The notes beneath the pieces were generated by a model that ran no database searches, had not been told where the DNA came from, and saw only the letters and a program-made list of their open reading frames with translations. The position numbers were made by a program, and so were the translations under genes. From assembly GCA_963700865.1 (NCBI GenBank), contig CAVOZC010000005.1, positions 34,993 through 98,992 on the forward strand: a stretch of 64,000 bases of DNA, read 5' to 3'. Numbering within the stretch: the first letter of the stretch is position 1; each line of letters begins with the position of its first letter. This stretch comes from CAVOGJ01 sp963700865. Its GTDB lineage: Bacteria; Planctomycetota; Planctomycetia; Pirellulales; Pirellulaceae. Below are positions 26,637 through 37,127 of the stretch, one piece after another.

Positions 26637-29375
26637 TCAAATCCGCCGCGACAACATGTGTCGCGCAAGGCAGATTCCGAGCAACAGTAACATCGCAGGG
26701 CTCGGCTCGGGAACCAGTGCGAACGAGTCGGCGGACGTGAACTTGTGGGCGTTCCACAGATTAAAGTCCGACGTATCGGTCTGGCCATCTCCGTTAAAGT
26801 CACCGGTCACCCAGGTCGTCCCGGAGAGAAACTTATTCTCATTCCAGATGTTGAAATCGCTGGTGTCGACAATCGAGTCCAAATTGGCGTCACCGAGCAG
26901 TGCGACGATGGCCCGGACTTCGTTCGTCCCGTAAGTGACGGCGAATCCGAGGTCGTCGTCAATTGATACCCCCACGACCTCCGAGAACTGGCCTTCGATT
27001 GTTTCGCTGGCCCGGAGCAGGTCGAACTGGTCACCATAATTCGGTGCAAACAAACCCTCGCCGAGGTCGATGCGTGCAAGCTTCAGCCTGCCATCCAACT
27101 GGACTGGCCCCGTGACGTGCAGAGTGTCGAATTCCATGCCCGCGGCGTGGCCACCCATGTCGATCGCCAGGATACCCGCCGCAAGCTGCTCGTAGCTCCC
27201 CGTGATCTCCAGCATTCCGGCTGGTGATCCAGGCTCGAGGAGCGACCGGTTGACCACGTCGGCCAGAATGTGACCCTCTCCCAGCAGCCTGCCCCGGTTG
27301 ATGTTTACCAGCGTGGCCTGGATTTGGCCCGCGTGCAACTCAATGCGACCATTCGCGAGCGTCAGCGTGCCATTCACATCCACCAGACCATCATTGCTGA
27401 CGATCAGGCTGGCTTGATTATTGAACACGCCTGCACCCGACGGTCCAATCTGCACGCCCCCCGCGATGATGGTCGATCCGGCGTCCTGAACGTGTACACT
27501 GCCGTGAGCCGCATTGCGAGCGCCAACATATAGTTGTGATGCGGAAACGCTTCCGCCAGCGCTTATGTTCAATTCACCATCCGAGACATTACTAAACGTC
27601 GAGCTTGTGAAATTATATCCGACCCATAAGGACGCAGTCTGCCAGACTGATCCCGAGCCCGTCACATTCGCAACGCCGCGTGTTTCCCCAAGGACGCCCA
27701 TTCGCCCGATCAGAACTTGCCCACTATGGACAGTGCCACCCATGGAAATATCGAGCTGTCCGTTGCCCGCGTGCCCCACGAACAGATTGCCAGATGTGTT
27801 CGAGTTCCACGTCGATCCGACCCCCGTGACATGGACGAGGCCTTGAGCGTGCCGTTCGTCCCCCACGTAACTCTCTTCGGATGATACGGTGGCACCGTTC
27901 TGGACGGTGAGGCTACCGATCCGGGTCGGCGCCGACGGCGTATTCACGCTCGACGTACCACCGCCGACTCGCAATGTGCCTCGAGAAGATCCGGGAATGC
28001 TGAGGGACCAGGTCGTCATGGCGCCATCCAGCACGGCGGTGGCATCACCATCACGCCCCAGCACGGCTTGGGTACTGGTCAACTCAGCCCCTCCCCCCAC
28101 ATTCAGCGTGGCATTCCCCGAATCAGCGATAAGTACCGTGCTCGCGGCGAGACTCGTCCCGTTACCGTTGACTTCGATCGTGCCGTGACCGCCAAATTGT
28201 CCGGCCACGAGTGTTCCCGTACTCAAACTGGACCCAGAGAGCATGCGCAGCGTACCTTGGCCCCCGGCACCCACTCGCAATTGTTGGGCCAGCACCAGCG
28301 ATGCCCCGATATCAAGCGTGAGCGTTCCTTCGGCGCCGCTCGTTCGGGCCACCACCCCGTGGACACCCGAGACGGTACCATGCCGCAGCGTCCATTCGGC
28401 GTGGTCACCGGGTAGCTCCGCGACGACCAACGATGCTCGCGTGATATTGGCTTCGGAGAGCTGGTACTCACAGTCGCCTAAATCGAAGCGTACTTTGTCA
28501 TTCGCGATAATTACTTGGCGCGCGAACGCGTCGGCCGAGAGAGCCACCGTGTAGGCCGTCGAGCTGCCCAGTCGGAAAATTGCCGCGCTATCCACGGTTG
28601 GCGGTTGTCCTCCTTCCCAATTTGCACCCGTGGCGTAGCCTCCACCGGTCGCCTGATTCCAGGCCGTGCCTGGCATTCTCGGTGAGGGAAGCGATTGAAA
28701 GGCCATCGTGAACCGATCGCTGAATAGATACTTGACTTCGTCGCCACCCGCTTCCGTTTCCCGGACTTCGATTTGCGAGAAACCGTCCGTGTCGAGAATC
28801 GCGAAGAACGGTGTGTTGTCCAGGTTCCGATCCACACAATTGAATGGCTCGCCCATCGAATCGAATTCGCAGATTTCACCTAAATCGACTGGCGCGGCTG
28901 TATTCCCGTCGATGATGAGGACGATATCGGCGCCAAAGGTACCACGAATCGCACCGCCAAAGCCGTACATGTTCGTCGGGGCAGAGACGACATATCCATC
29001 ACGGATACCCGCGGGAAGATCGGTGTGCGGGGAAGAATAGAAGCCCCATTCGCCTTGTGACGCAGCACCGTTGCTGGTCGTCACGCCATGAATCCCGCCG
29101 CCGCTGCCGTTCCACGTCACGCCACGGCTCAGCACATCAGGCACGCTCATGGTGCCGCCGACAACGCTGGAACGTGCCAGTCCCCAGGCATCATCGCTCT
29201 CAAATCCTTCGGTGATTTGGGAGTAATCGCCGGCGGAGATGGCCGCCAAATACTCGGCTCGATCGAAGAATAGTGTGCGTTCGGCCCGCGACTGGCCCAA
29301 CCAGCAAAGCTGGGCGAGAAGCCCCACGATCCACAGCCACCCGCAAACCGGCCGCACCATCATTGTCATTTGCAT
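26637..29375 (-). CDS. Secreted PEP-CTERM protein with autotransporter-like beta repeats and dockerin-like module
   Basis: The start is set at the first Met (MQMTMMVRP) before the signal helix VCGWLWIVGLLAQLCWLG; the frame runs to 29579 but without protein character. Of ~912 residues, a ~200-residue N-terminal beta domain (FFDRAEYLAAISAGDYSQI, MYGFGGAIRGTFGADIVLI) precedes ~480 residues of short beta repeats of the passenger-associated type (GNATLNVGGGAELTSTQAVL, GELNISAGGSVSASQLYVG). The C-part has LGDANLDSIVDTSDFN and GDFNGDGQTDTSDFN, a dockerin-like EF-hand pair, and ends VPEPSPAMLLLLGICLAR then Arg-Arg, a PEP-CTERM signal. It is unbroken. It converges with the PanB-like gene, leaving only ~18 bases between stops. 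Likely cell-surface; no enzyme motif is seen. Confidence 0.8.
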   Translation of the reverse strand: MQMTMMVRPVCGWLWIVGLLAQLCWLGQSRAERTLFFDRAEYLAAISAGDYSQITEGFESDDAWGLARSSVVGGTMSVPDVLSRGVTWNGSGGGIHGVTTSNGAASQGEWGFYSSPHTDLPAGIRDGYVVSAPTNMYGFGGAIRGTFGADIVLIIDGNTAAPVDLGEICEFDSMGEPFNCVDRNLDNTPFFAILDTDGFSQIEVRETEAGGDEVKYLFSDRFTMAFQSLPSPRMPGTAWNQATGGGYATGANWEGGQPPTVDSAAIFRLGSSTAYTVALSADAFARQVIIANDKVRFDLGDCEYQLSEANITRASLVVAELPGDHAEWTLRHGTVSGVHGVVARTSGAEGTLTLDIGASLVLAQQLRVGAGGQGTLRMLSGSSLSTGTLVAGQFGGHGTIEVNGNGTSLAASTVLIADSGNATLNVGGGAELTSTQAVLGRDGDATAVLDGAMTTWSLSIPGSSRGTLRVGGGTSSVNTPSAPTRIGSLTVQNGATVSSEESYVGDERHAQGLVHVTGVGSTWNSNTSGNLFVGHAGNGQLDISMGGTVHSGQVLIGRMGVLGETRGVANVTGSGSVWQTASLWVGYNFTSSTFSNVSDGELNISAGGSVSASQLYVGARNAAHGSVHVQDAGSTIIAGGVQIGPSGAGVFNNQASLIVSNDGLVDVNGTLTLANGRIELHAGQIQATLVNINRGRLLGEGHILADVVNRSLLEPGSPAGMLEITGSYEQLAAGILAIDMGGHAAGMEFDTLHVTGPVQLDGRLKLARIDLGEGLFAPNYGDQFDLLRASETIEGQFSEVVGVSIDDDLGFAVTYGTNEVRAIVALLGDANLDSIVDTSDFNIWNENKFLSGTTWVTGDFNGDGQTDTSDFNLWNAHKFTSADSFALVPEPSPAMLLLLGICLARHMLSRRI

Positions 29376-29995
29376 TTTGAACGTCCAGCTTGCATTGATC
29401 CCTGCGTAGAGCCCAAAACCGACGGGCGACCCGCCAGATCGGGGAAAAAATAATGAAAAAATGGGGACGCGCGATGCACTTGGCCAAGCTGGTTGAAGCA
29501 TGCCTTCAAGCGAGCTCGCTCCGTGGGGGTCTGTGGACGCACGCGTGGATAGGCTGCCAGCCAAGAGTGTTTGGCACAAAGCATGCGGTGATGATCAATG
29601 ATCCACCATGTTGGTGGAAACGGCACCTGCCGTGTTTTTGGCGAAGACAGGCTGCGACCGCCGAGAAGGCCCAAGCTTGCGGCGGCCAGATGATTGCCAC
29701 TTGTCTTTGCCTGAATCACCCCTAACAAAGCACAACGCGACTTTCCCGATGGCACCGCGGGAACTCGACGCCTTTCGCAACTGGTCGGCGTCATGACTCG
29801 GATCGGGAAAGCGCTCCTCTCCGCCCCAAGGCGGCAAATAAATGACTTACTTGTGCTACACGTACACTCGATTTCACGAGGATTCAATTATTTCCTGCCG
29901 CGTCGGTGCATGAATCCTTGCGGATGGCAGTAAAATCGGTGTAGGATTCGCAGACAACTTCCACGCAAGCCGAGTTCTTATCTGACGCATTTCCC
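29376..29995. other. Intergenic stretch, no gene seen
   Basis: About 620 bases between the divergent 26637-29375 and 30010 genes. Open frames here have no recognisable protein character. It presumably holds the promoters of both genes. Confidence 0.4.
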
Positions 29996-30001
29996 AGGAG
30001 G
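29996..30001 (+). promoter_or_regulatory. Ribosome-binding site AGGAGG
   Basis: A consensus AGGAGG eight bases before ATG 30010, fixing the start of the beta-helix dockerin protein. Confidence 0.75.
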
Positions 30002-30009
30002 CTTTCCCC

Positions 30010-31831
30010 ATGCGCCGTCCATCGCGTCGAGCCCTTTTGGCAGAGGCACTCGAAGACCGCCGCCTCTTGGCAATCTGTACTGTTACAACGTCCGATGACA
30101 ATCTGGATGGAGAACCGACGGATTTGACCGGTTCACTGCGACATTGTGTGGAGGAAGTCGCGCCAGCAACACCTGAGTCGGATATGGTCGTTTTTAATCT
30201 TGCGGGGAGCAATCGGATCGGGCTCACCTTGGGGCTCAATCGACGTTACAGACGACATCGTCATTATGGACGAATTGGGGGATACTGGCCTGGGTCCGGC
30301 CGAAGGAGGCGGCCCCATCACCATCGAGGGAATCAGCTCGCGTATCTTCACGATCGATGACAGCGGAGAAGTCGCCCGCAACGTAACCATCAGCGGACTT
30401 CGATTGGAGGCCGGCAACGGCGTGAGGGGTGGCGGTCCCGATCCGTGGGACGGTTGGGGTGGCGCCATTTTGAATCGCGAGTCGCTGACGCTGGAGAATG
30501 TCACGATCGACTCCAATGTGGCGGCCACCGGCGGCGGCCTTGCCAATGTGGGGTCTCCCATGGAATTTCCCGTCTTGCCGACCGCCGTGATCAGGAATTC
30601 GACTCTGTCCAATAATGATGCCGAAGCCGGTAGCGGCGGCGGCATTGTAAGCATCGACGCCAATTTGGAATTGATCCAGAGCACCGTCTCCGGAAATACG
30701 GCCGATTTCACCGGTGGAGGTCTGGCACTCTTCACAGTCGACTCGGACGGTCTGCTGAATGAGTCGTCCACGACCATTCAGAGCAGCACCATCTACGACA
30801 ACTATGCGTCGGACCTGGGCGGCGGAATCTATACCAACGAATATCACAACCTGTTTGCCGTGAACAACAGCATCATCGCTGGCAATTCCGCGGGCATGTC
30901 GGCCGCCGATATTGATGACATCGACATCATGCCGACCAACTCATTGATCGGCGACAATACCGGCACCTCGCTGGCTGCCGCCAACCCCGACATGGCGGGA
31001 AATATCGTCGGTGATCCGGGCATGGGTGGAGTCATCAACCCCATGCTGGGACCGCTGGCCGACAACGGTGGTCCCACCCAGACTCATTTGCCGCTTGATT
31101 TCAGCCCAGCCATCGATAAGGGCGATAACGGGAGCCTGCTACTTTCTACGGATCAGCGTGGATTTGGCCGCATCGTGAACGGCGTGGTCGATATGGGCTC
31201 GGTCGAATTCGGCAGCACGGCATTGAGCGGCGACTTCAACGGCGACGGCCTCTACGACCTGGATGACATCGACCTGCTGGTAGCGGCTCTAGCGTCCGGC
31301 AGCAACGATTTAAGTTTTGACCTGACCAATGATGCGCAGGTGACGGCGGAGGATCTGGATGCCTGGCTGCTGGAAGCGGGCGAAGTCAACCTGGGCAGCG
31401 GTCGGGCCTATTTGTCCGGCGATGCCAACTTGGACGGAGTGGTGGATGTCAGCGACTTCAATCTCTGGAATACGAATAAGTTTGTCCCCACGGCCGCCTG
31501 GTCCCTGGGAGACTTCAATGCCGATGGATTCACCGACGTTTCGGATTTCAATCTCTGGAATATCAACAAATTTACGGCATCACGGCCAGCGAATCGTGGG
31601 GCGGACGAGCCGGTTTGGACCGCCGAGCCAGCGGATTTGCATGACATGGCGGCCCTTCACCCTGGCGGCCCCACCTGGCCGATGACGGCCCAGTGGGGAA
31701 GCATCGGGGAGCGGAAGGAAGACAAGTTCGCGACCGTTTCCGAGCGAACTGCGGGGGGACGCCTTGAAACTCATGCGACGCAGCAGAGCAACGATGATCA
31801 CGTCGCGTTGATTCAGTCATGGGAAGCCTGA
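30010..31831 (+). CDS. Secreted right-handed beta-helix protein with dockerin-like EF-hands, one frame change
   Basis: The N-terminus carries AEALEDRRLLA, a motif typical of planctomycete surface proteins, then CTVTTSDDNLDG and GSLRHCVEEV, as in polymorphic-repeat (parallel beta-helix) proteins. At about 30225 the reading moves from frame 1 to frame 2 (SIDVTDDIVIMDELGDTGLG), which continues to 31831. Helix-rung repeats are clear: SSRIFTIDDSG, NVTISGLRLEAGNG, LTLENVTIDSNVAATGGGL, VIRNSTLSNNDAEAGSGGG, IQSSTIYDNYASDLGGGIY, then DNGGPTQTHLPLDFSPAID. EF-hand blocks follow (DFNGDGLYDLDDIDLL; GDANLDGVVDVSDFN; GDFNADGFTDVSDFN). No PEP-CTERM tail is seen; after the EF-hands there are ~80 low-complexity residues. 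The 3' end overlaps the end of the convergent kinase gene by 19 bases. Confidence 0.75.
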
Positions 31832-33527
31832 CCGGAGGTTTTGTCGCGAATCACCGCCAGGCGTTGGTCCACGACGGCTGGCCAAAATCCCTGATGCGAC
31901 GCCAGTAGCTCGGGGCTTGCCGCGAGCAATGAGCGGGCCTTTTCCAGTGCCGCGGCGGCCTGGGGCCAGTCGTGGCGCTCGGCATCAATGGCTCCCCGCA
32001 GGCTCCACACGCCGGCTTCGTCGGCGGCGGCGCTATCGAATTGATCCAGCAGTGACATGGCCTTTGTGGCAAATTCGTTGGCCAAGCCGAGATTCTGGTG
32101 GGCCAGTGCAAGCTCTCCGGCCATGAGCAGGCGACTGAAGTTCAAGTCGGCATGGGTGGAGTCCGGGGCGGTGAGCCATTCCTCCGCGAGTTTGTCGGCG
32201 TTCTCGTATTGTTGCTGGGCGAGGTAGGCGCTAACAAGCGTGCGACAACCCGAGTGGCATTTTTCGTGCTGAAAGCCGTACTTGTCGACATATTTCCGCA
32301 GCCACGGCTCGGTTTCCGCGATTGCATCCGCGAGCGTGGGCGCCGAGCAAGGCATAGCCCAAGTCAAGGTGGGTGCTCCAGACTTTCTCGTGCTGCTCTC
32401 CCAGCAGCCGCGTGCGACCATCGAGCGCTTGCCGATAATTGGCGATCGACTCGTCAAACCGTTGCAGCGACAGCTGCACACTGGCCATGCTTGCCAGCAT
32501 GGAAAGCGTCTGATCGTGATCGAGCGTGAGCGTTTCCACATATTCGGGGTAGAGCGACTCGAGTCCTACCAATGCCTCGTGATATGATCTCTTTCTGGCC
32601 AGCTTGACGAATGGAGCCTGCAATAGACTGAGCCGTTGTTCGGATGAAAAATGCTCGGTATCGGATACGGCGGCGGCAACCTCGGCCGCGAGTTCGTGGG
32701 CTTCCTCATGACGACCGGCCTTGGAAAGCATGATGCCCAGATTGTGCTTGGCAAGGATGGCTTCTTTGGATGAGGGACCGAAAACCTGCTCTCGCATGCG
32801 CGATCACACCGCGTTCGAGCCGGAGCGAGTCTTCGACATTACCCAACTCATAATTGACTGCCGACAAATCGTGCAGGTAGTCAAAATATTGATCGCCTCC
32901 CTCCGTTTGGGTTCGCTCCACGAGGTCCTGCAAGAGTTCTTTCGCTCGCTCGTATTCACCATCGATCTCATAAACCTGCGCCAACCTTCGCTGCCGCTGT
33001 AAGCTTTTAGGGGCCTGTGGGCCCAGGCTGGCCCGCGATATCCGCAGGGATTCTTCTGCCCAGCGAGTTGCGGAGTCAGGGCGTTGAAATCGCTTGAGGA
33101 CGCTAACAATGACATCGTAGACGTCGGCCTTGACGTCCTCCGAGATATCAAGTTTTTCTATTTCTCGAGCAGCCTCTTCGAGTCGCTCGACGTTGTCTTG
33201 ATTTTTTCCGAACGGATCGATGACGCCGAAAGCATCGGCCGTCAAGTCAAAGGCCTCGCGGACGGCACGTTCTTTTTCTTCGGCTGCCGCCGTCAGTCGA
33301 CTTTGATTGCGACGCTCGATCGAATCCAGCATGGCATTGGCGGCGAATAAGCCGATCACCCCCACGGCGACGGCCGGCAACAGCCAACGACGCTTGCGGA
33401 CCGTGCGCAGTCCCCGGTCGATCCACGGTTCCTGGCAAGCCACCACGGGTTCGTCCGCCAGGTAACGTTCCAAATCCTGCTGCAATGCTCGCACCGTTGC
33501 GTACCGCTCGCTCGGTTCGACGGCCAT
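31813..33527 (-). CDS. Ser/Thr kinase, C-terminal part: transmembrane helix and TPR-type repeats (frameshifted)
   Basis: This continues the kinase gene above it on the minus strand. The piece from 33527 opens with the end of the catalytic domain (CQKAMAVEPSERYATVRAL, LQQDLERYLADEP), then an Arg-rich stretch and one membrane helix (LLPAVAVGVIGLFAANAML). The rest is helical-repeat sequence of TPR type: LRISRASLGPQAPKSLQRQ, YERAKELLQDLVERTQTEG, then in another frame AKHNLGIMLSKAGRHEEA and NYRQALDGRTRLLGEQHE, then in a third frame LVSAYLAQQQYENADKL and LEKARSLLAASPELLAS. Frame changes lie near 32790 and 32335. The layout (cytoplasmic kinase, helix, extracytoplasmic TPR) is common in planctomycetes. 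Confidence 0.7.
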
Positions 33528-34660
33528 GGCCTTCTGACAGATCGCTTCCAGAGCCTTGGGAATCGAGCGATCGACCGCCCGGGCAGGTACGACATCACCA
33601 TTACGGACTCGGCCAAGAATCTCCTGGCGCTGTCGCCTTCCACGGGCGGTCTGCCGGTCAATACCATATAGAGGGTTGCACCGATGCCATAGGTATCGGA
33701 TGCGAAGTCGACCAAGTCGTGTTTACCGCGGCGCCTGTTCCGGACTCATGAACGCTGGGGACCCGATGGCTCGCCCCATGATGGTCATGGAAATGCTACT
33801 TCCCGAAGCTGGCTGCAGTGTCTCCTCGGCGGGATAGTGCACGGAACCCGAGAGGTCCTCACGTCGTCCCACGTTTTTCGCAAGTCCCCAGTCGACGACC
33901 AAGGTTTCACCATAGTCCCCCAGCATAATATTGCTGGGCTTTAGGTCTCGATGGACAATACCGCGACGATGTGCGTAGTAAATGGCTTCGCATACGTCGA
34001 CCATTTGGTTAAGGAGTGACCGCATGGCGATGCCCGTACCTGACGCTCGGCCGGTTCACCCGCATGGTACTTCTCAATGGCGGTGCGAAGGCTGCTCCCC
34101 TTCACGAACCGCATGGCGTAATACGGCCTGCCATCCGGGTAGCTGCCCAGCGCGTACACCGGCACGATACCGGGGTGTTCCAGCCGGCCCGTGATTTCCG
34201 CTTCTTGGACGAACCGCTCTCGACTCTCCGGGTTGTCGGCCAAGAGGTCCTTGATCTCCTTCAGGGCGACAAGGCGATTCAATTGACGATCAAACGCTTC
34301 GTATACCTTTCCGAGCCCACCCGTGGCGTGCAGCCTTCGTCGCTCGAATCGTCCGTCGGCACGCGGGCCAGGTTCGACATCCTGCTTCCCTTCATTCGGA
34401 TCGTCCGAATCATAATCCAGGGTGTCACCACTTGCCGCCGAGGATGACACGTTCCATGCATTTCCCGGAAATGGCTGGTCGCTTACCTTCGCCATCACCT
34501 CCAGCGCCATGCGGCCCGCCGGCGTCATTGCCCCCAACGAGACAAGTGCATCGGCAAGTCCGAGGCGTGGATCTTTTTCACATCGTTCGCGGGCCTGAGC
34601 CAGTTGGTCAGCGGAGATGACTCCCAACCGGATCGCCAATTCCCCAAAATCATCAGGCAT
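33356..34660 (-). CDS. Ser/Thr protein kinase, catalytic part (frameshifted)
   Basis: The start at 34660 (MPDDFGELAIRLG) is preferred because GAGGA lies just upstream; an in-frame Met at 34684 exists. A ~60-residue N-terminal helical domain (ISADQLAQARERCEKDP) precedes the kinase. Motifs in order: P-loop ATGGLGKVYEAFD, lysine strand LVALKEI, then after a frame change near 34030 IVHRDLKPSNIMLG, VVDWGLAKN (DWG in place of DFG) and GSPAFMSPEQA, then after another change near 33718 DTYGIGATLYMVLTGRPP. It probably phosphorylates proteins in response to a signal sensed by its extracytoplasmic TPR part. The protein character is preserved across every break, so sequence error is the simplest cause. 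Confidence 0.75.
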
Positions 34661-35053
34661 GGGATCCTCGCGAGAGACCATCATCAGTCTGCCATGCTCG
34701 AGTTTAGTGGCGCGGCACGTAGGCGTATTCTGTCCCAGGATGCCCCCAATTGGAAGTCATGACCAGCAAACCCGAAGATTCCGCGTGACATTCCCATCGG
34801 CAAACGGACGTCAGGGGAGAAGAGCGTCGACCAGCCAGGTGTCAAAGCTGGTCGTGGCGTACGACGGCGAACGAATCACGGATGCCCACAGCGACGCAGT
34901 TGACTCCTCGGTCGTGGCAATCCCTTTCCAAGCACTATGGCCTTGGTACCCTGATGGGGAGACTCGAGACGAGTCACCCCTGCCGTGGCGCGTATTCAAA
35001 TCACAGGCGGGTCGCCGCATTCGCGGATGATGATCCATGATGGTGTGCCTCAT
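34661..35053. other. Intergenic stretch, no gene seen
   Basis: About 390 bases between the kinase start and the end of the S41 peptidase gene, both on the minus strand. Frames here lack recognisable protein character, so I see only likely promoter space for the kinase. Confidence 0.4.
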
Positions 35054-36702
35054 TCACGAGATGGTCCGGCACGTAAAAAATCGGCAATCACGGCTGGAAA
35101 GAACTCGCGGATGCGCTCCGTACATCCGTGGTTGGCTCAAGCCGCCGAAATGAATGGATTTGGCTCGCCGTACCGACGAGGCGATGCCAACGACAGGCTC
35201 GTGCCTTGTGACCGCTCGGAATGAGGGTAGCCGAAGTCGCCAGGCTTTGGACGTTTTATATTCGGGATCGCTGAGCGTGGCTGGGGTATCCTGCCCCGGT
35301 CGACTGCGGCTGGAAGCCATGGCCACGCATGGACTAACGTCTCGAGGGGCTGCCCGCAGCTCAGTGAGCGCCGCTTCGAGTACCGCATCGCCGCGTTCAA
35401 AGTCTCTGGCGGTCGCCGACACGGGAATGTCGGGCTGGATGCCCTGCCCTTCGAACTCGGTACCGTCGGGGAGCATGGCCTTCCAGCAGGGAAGGAAAAC
35501 AGTCACGCCGTTCCCCAGTTCATGGGGTTGGGGATTCCCGGAACTCCCCGCGAGGCGGCCCCGATCAATCGTGCCTCGCGGCACTTGCTTCATCATTAAC
35601 AAGAACGCCTCGCAGCTACTGATGTTCGCGGTCCGGTGAGCACCGCGACTCGGCCCCGATAATCGGCGCGACGCTCATTGGGCTGTAGTAGACACGCTCC
35701 CGCGGCTCGCTGAAGCCGCCGGGTTGATCCGCATCGACGAGGACATGCTTGGCATACACGGTTGGCTTATCGATGAAGCAGCCGGCGACGGAGCGGGCAA
35801 TGCGCTTATCCCCGCCACTATTCAGACGCACGTCGATGATCAAGGCCGGCGCGTCCTTCAGCCGCTCGAGAATCGCGAAAATCGGTGCCAGTTCCTTTGT
35901 CTTTGCACGATCCCAACTGTCGATCCGCAGATAGCCAATCCCGTCGTCCCAACGACCGCTGGCGAGGACCGACGAGTCTTGTTTCCAATGGGGCACCAAT
36001 CGTGGCAACATTTTGGCGTTGACGTTGGGCGTGGCGGGCCGCACATAGGTGGGAACGATCTGGTCGCCCACCGCCAACCACAGGTGTTTGTCCTTGGCTT
36101 TGGCGAGCAAGGTGGCGACCCGCCGCGCGAAGGTGAGGGCGTCCTGGGCAGCGGCCAGTTGATCACGTTGGGCTTCGAGCAGCGCAGCCCAATCGATCCC
36201 CAGTCGATCCCGGTAAGAATACTGCGTCGTGAGCGCTCTTGGAGCCGGTCGATGGCTGCTTCGTTGCCGGCCGTGCCGCTCGCTGCGATCCCCGTCGCGG
36301 GGCTGCCTGCCTCCGTCGTGAACTGGATGGCGTAGGGAACCGCCGGCTCGCCCTTTCGATTCCTGAAGTTCTGGAACTTCTCGCTGTTGACGCTCAACCA
36401 ATAGGTGTGATTGGGTTTGAGTCTGACTGGGAGGACAAAGGTGCGTGAGCCACGCCAGGCACCCAGCTGCTTGTCGCGCAGTCGGGGAAGGTATCGCCAC
36501 CACCCACGATGGACTGCCCCCCGGGAGACATCGGCTGGTCAAACGTAATGCGGATTTCAACCAGGCCCGGATCGACATCAATCTCACCGTTATCGGGAAC
36601 CGCCTTGATCACCTGGGGCGGTGCTGCGGCCGAGTGGATAGCCAACACGTCCGCCAAGGCCAGGCAGCCAACGACGGCAAAGGCTCGTACGTGTGGGCTC
36701 AT
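35054..36702 (-). CDS. S41-family (tail-specific type) peptidase with N-terminal Ig-like domain, frameshifted
   Basis: MSPHVRAFAVVGCLALADVLA is a signal peptide, with GAGG upstream as ribosome site. An SbsA-type Ig-like strand set follows (PPQVIKAVPDNGEIDVDPG, VEIRITFDQPMSPGG). A frame change near 36400 gives SVNSEKFQNFRNRKGEPAV, then one near 36230 opens the peptidase core: YLRIDSWDRAKTKELAPIF, LKDAPALIIDVRLNSGGDK and the domain continuing to VYYSPMSVAPIIGAE. The last part, in a further frame from about 35635, contains TANISSCEAFLLMMKQVP, where SSCEAF is the expected catalytic-Ser block of S41 peptidases, then FEGQGIQPDIPV. Such enzymes cleave periplasmic proteins. The last ~80 codons before the stop have weak protein character, so the true end may be near 35300. 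Confidence 0.7.
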
Positions 36703-37127
36703 GCAAAATGCCTCATGGTAAGCTGGTCACTGAGATGGGACCCGGCCTGGATTGTAAGAACTGGCAGCTCGGTTTGCCACCCAGAAGCGCATTGTTGCCA
36801 TGTAGTTGACCTTCGATTTGATGGTCCGCGCGAAGGCACGAAGAACTGGAAGCGGGGTGAAATCGGGGCCGGCCACTGGGATCGCGAAGTTGCCGCTCGC
36901 TCGGCAGCAGAAGTAGCGGTGCCGATTTCTTATCTCTGTGCCTCCGTGAGGAAAATCAGGGGCCACAGGCGGAAGACCGTGGCGGGCCGGCCGGAGCGGC
37001 GAAGGATCACCGCACTCCAGACAAGGCATGACCGGCGGGCGCTTCCATGTCGATGCCGGCCGCGAGGGATTATGATGAGATCATAGCGGGCAGCATCTCG
37101 GCCCCCAGCCCTGCAAGGTGTCAAGCG
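36703..37127. other. Divergent intergenic stretch
   Basis: About 425 bases between the leftward S41 peptidase and the rightward DUF1254 gene. No gene is recognised. It must hold promoters for both directions. Confidence 0.4.
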
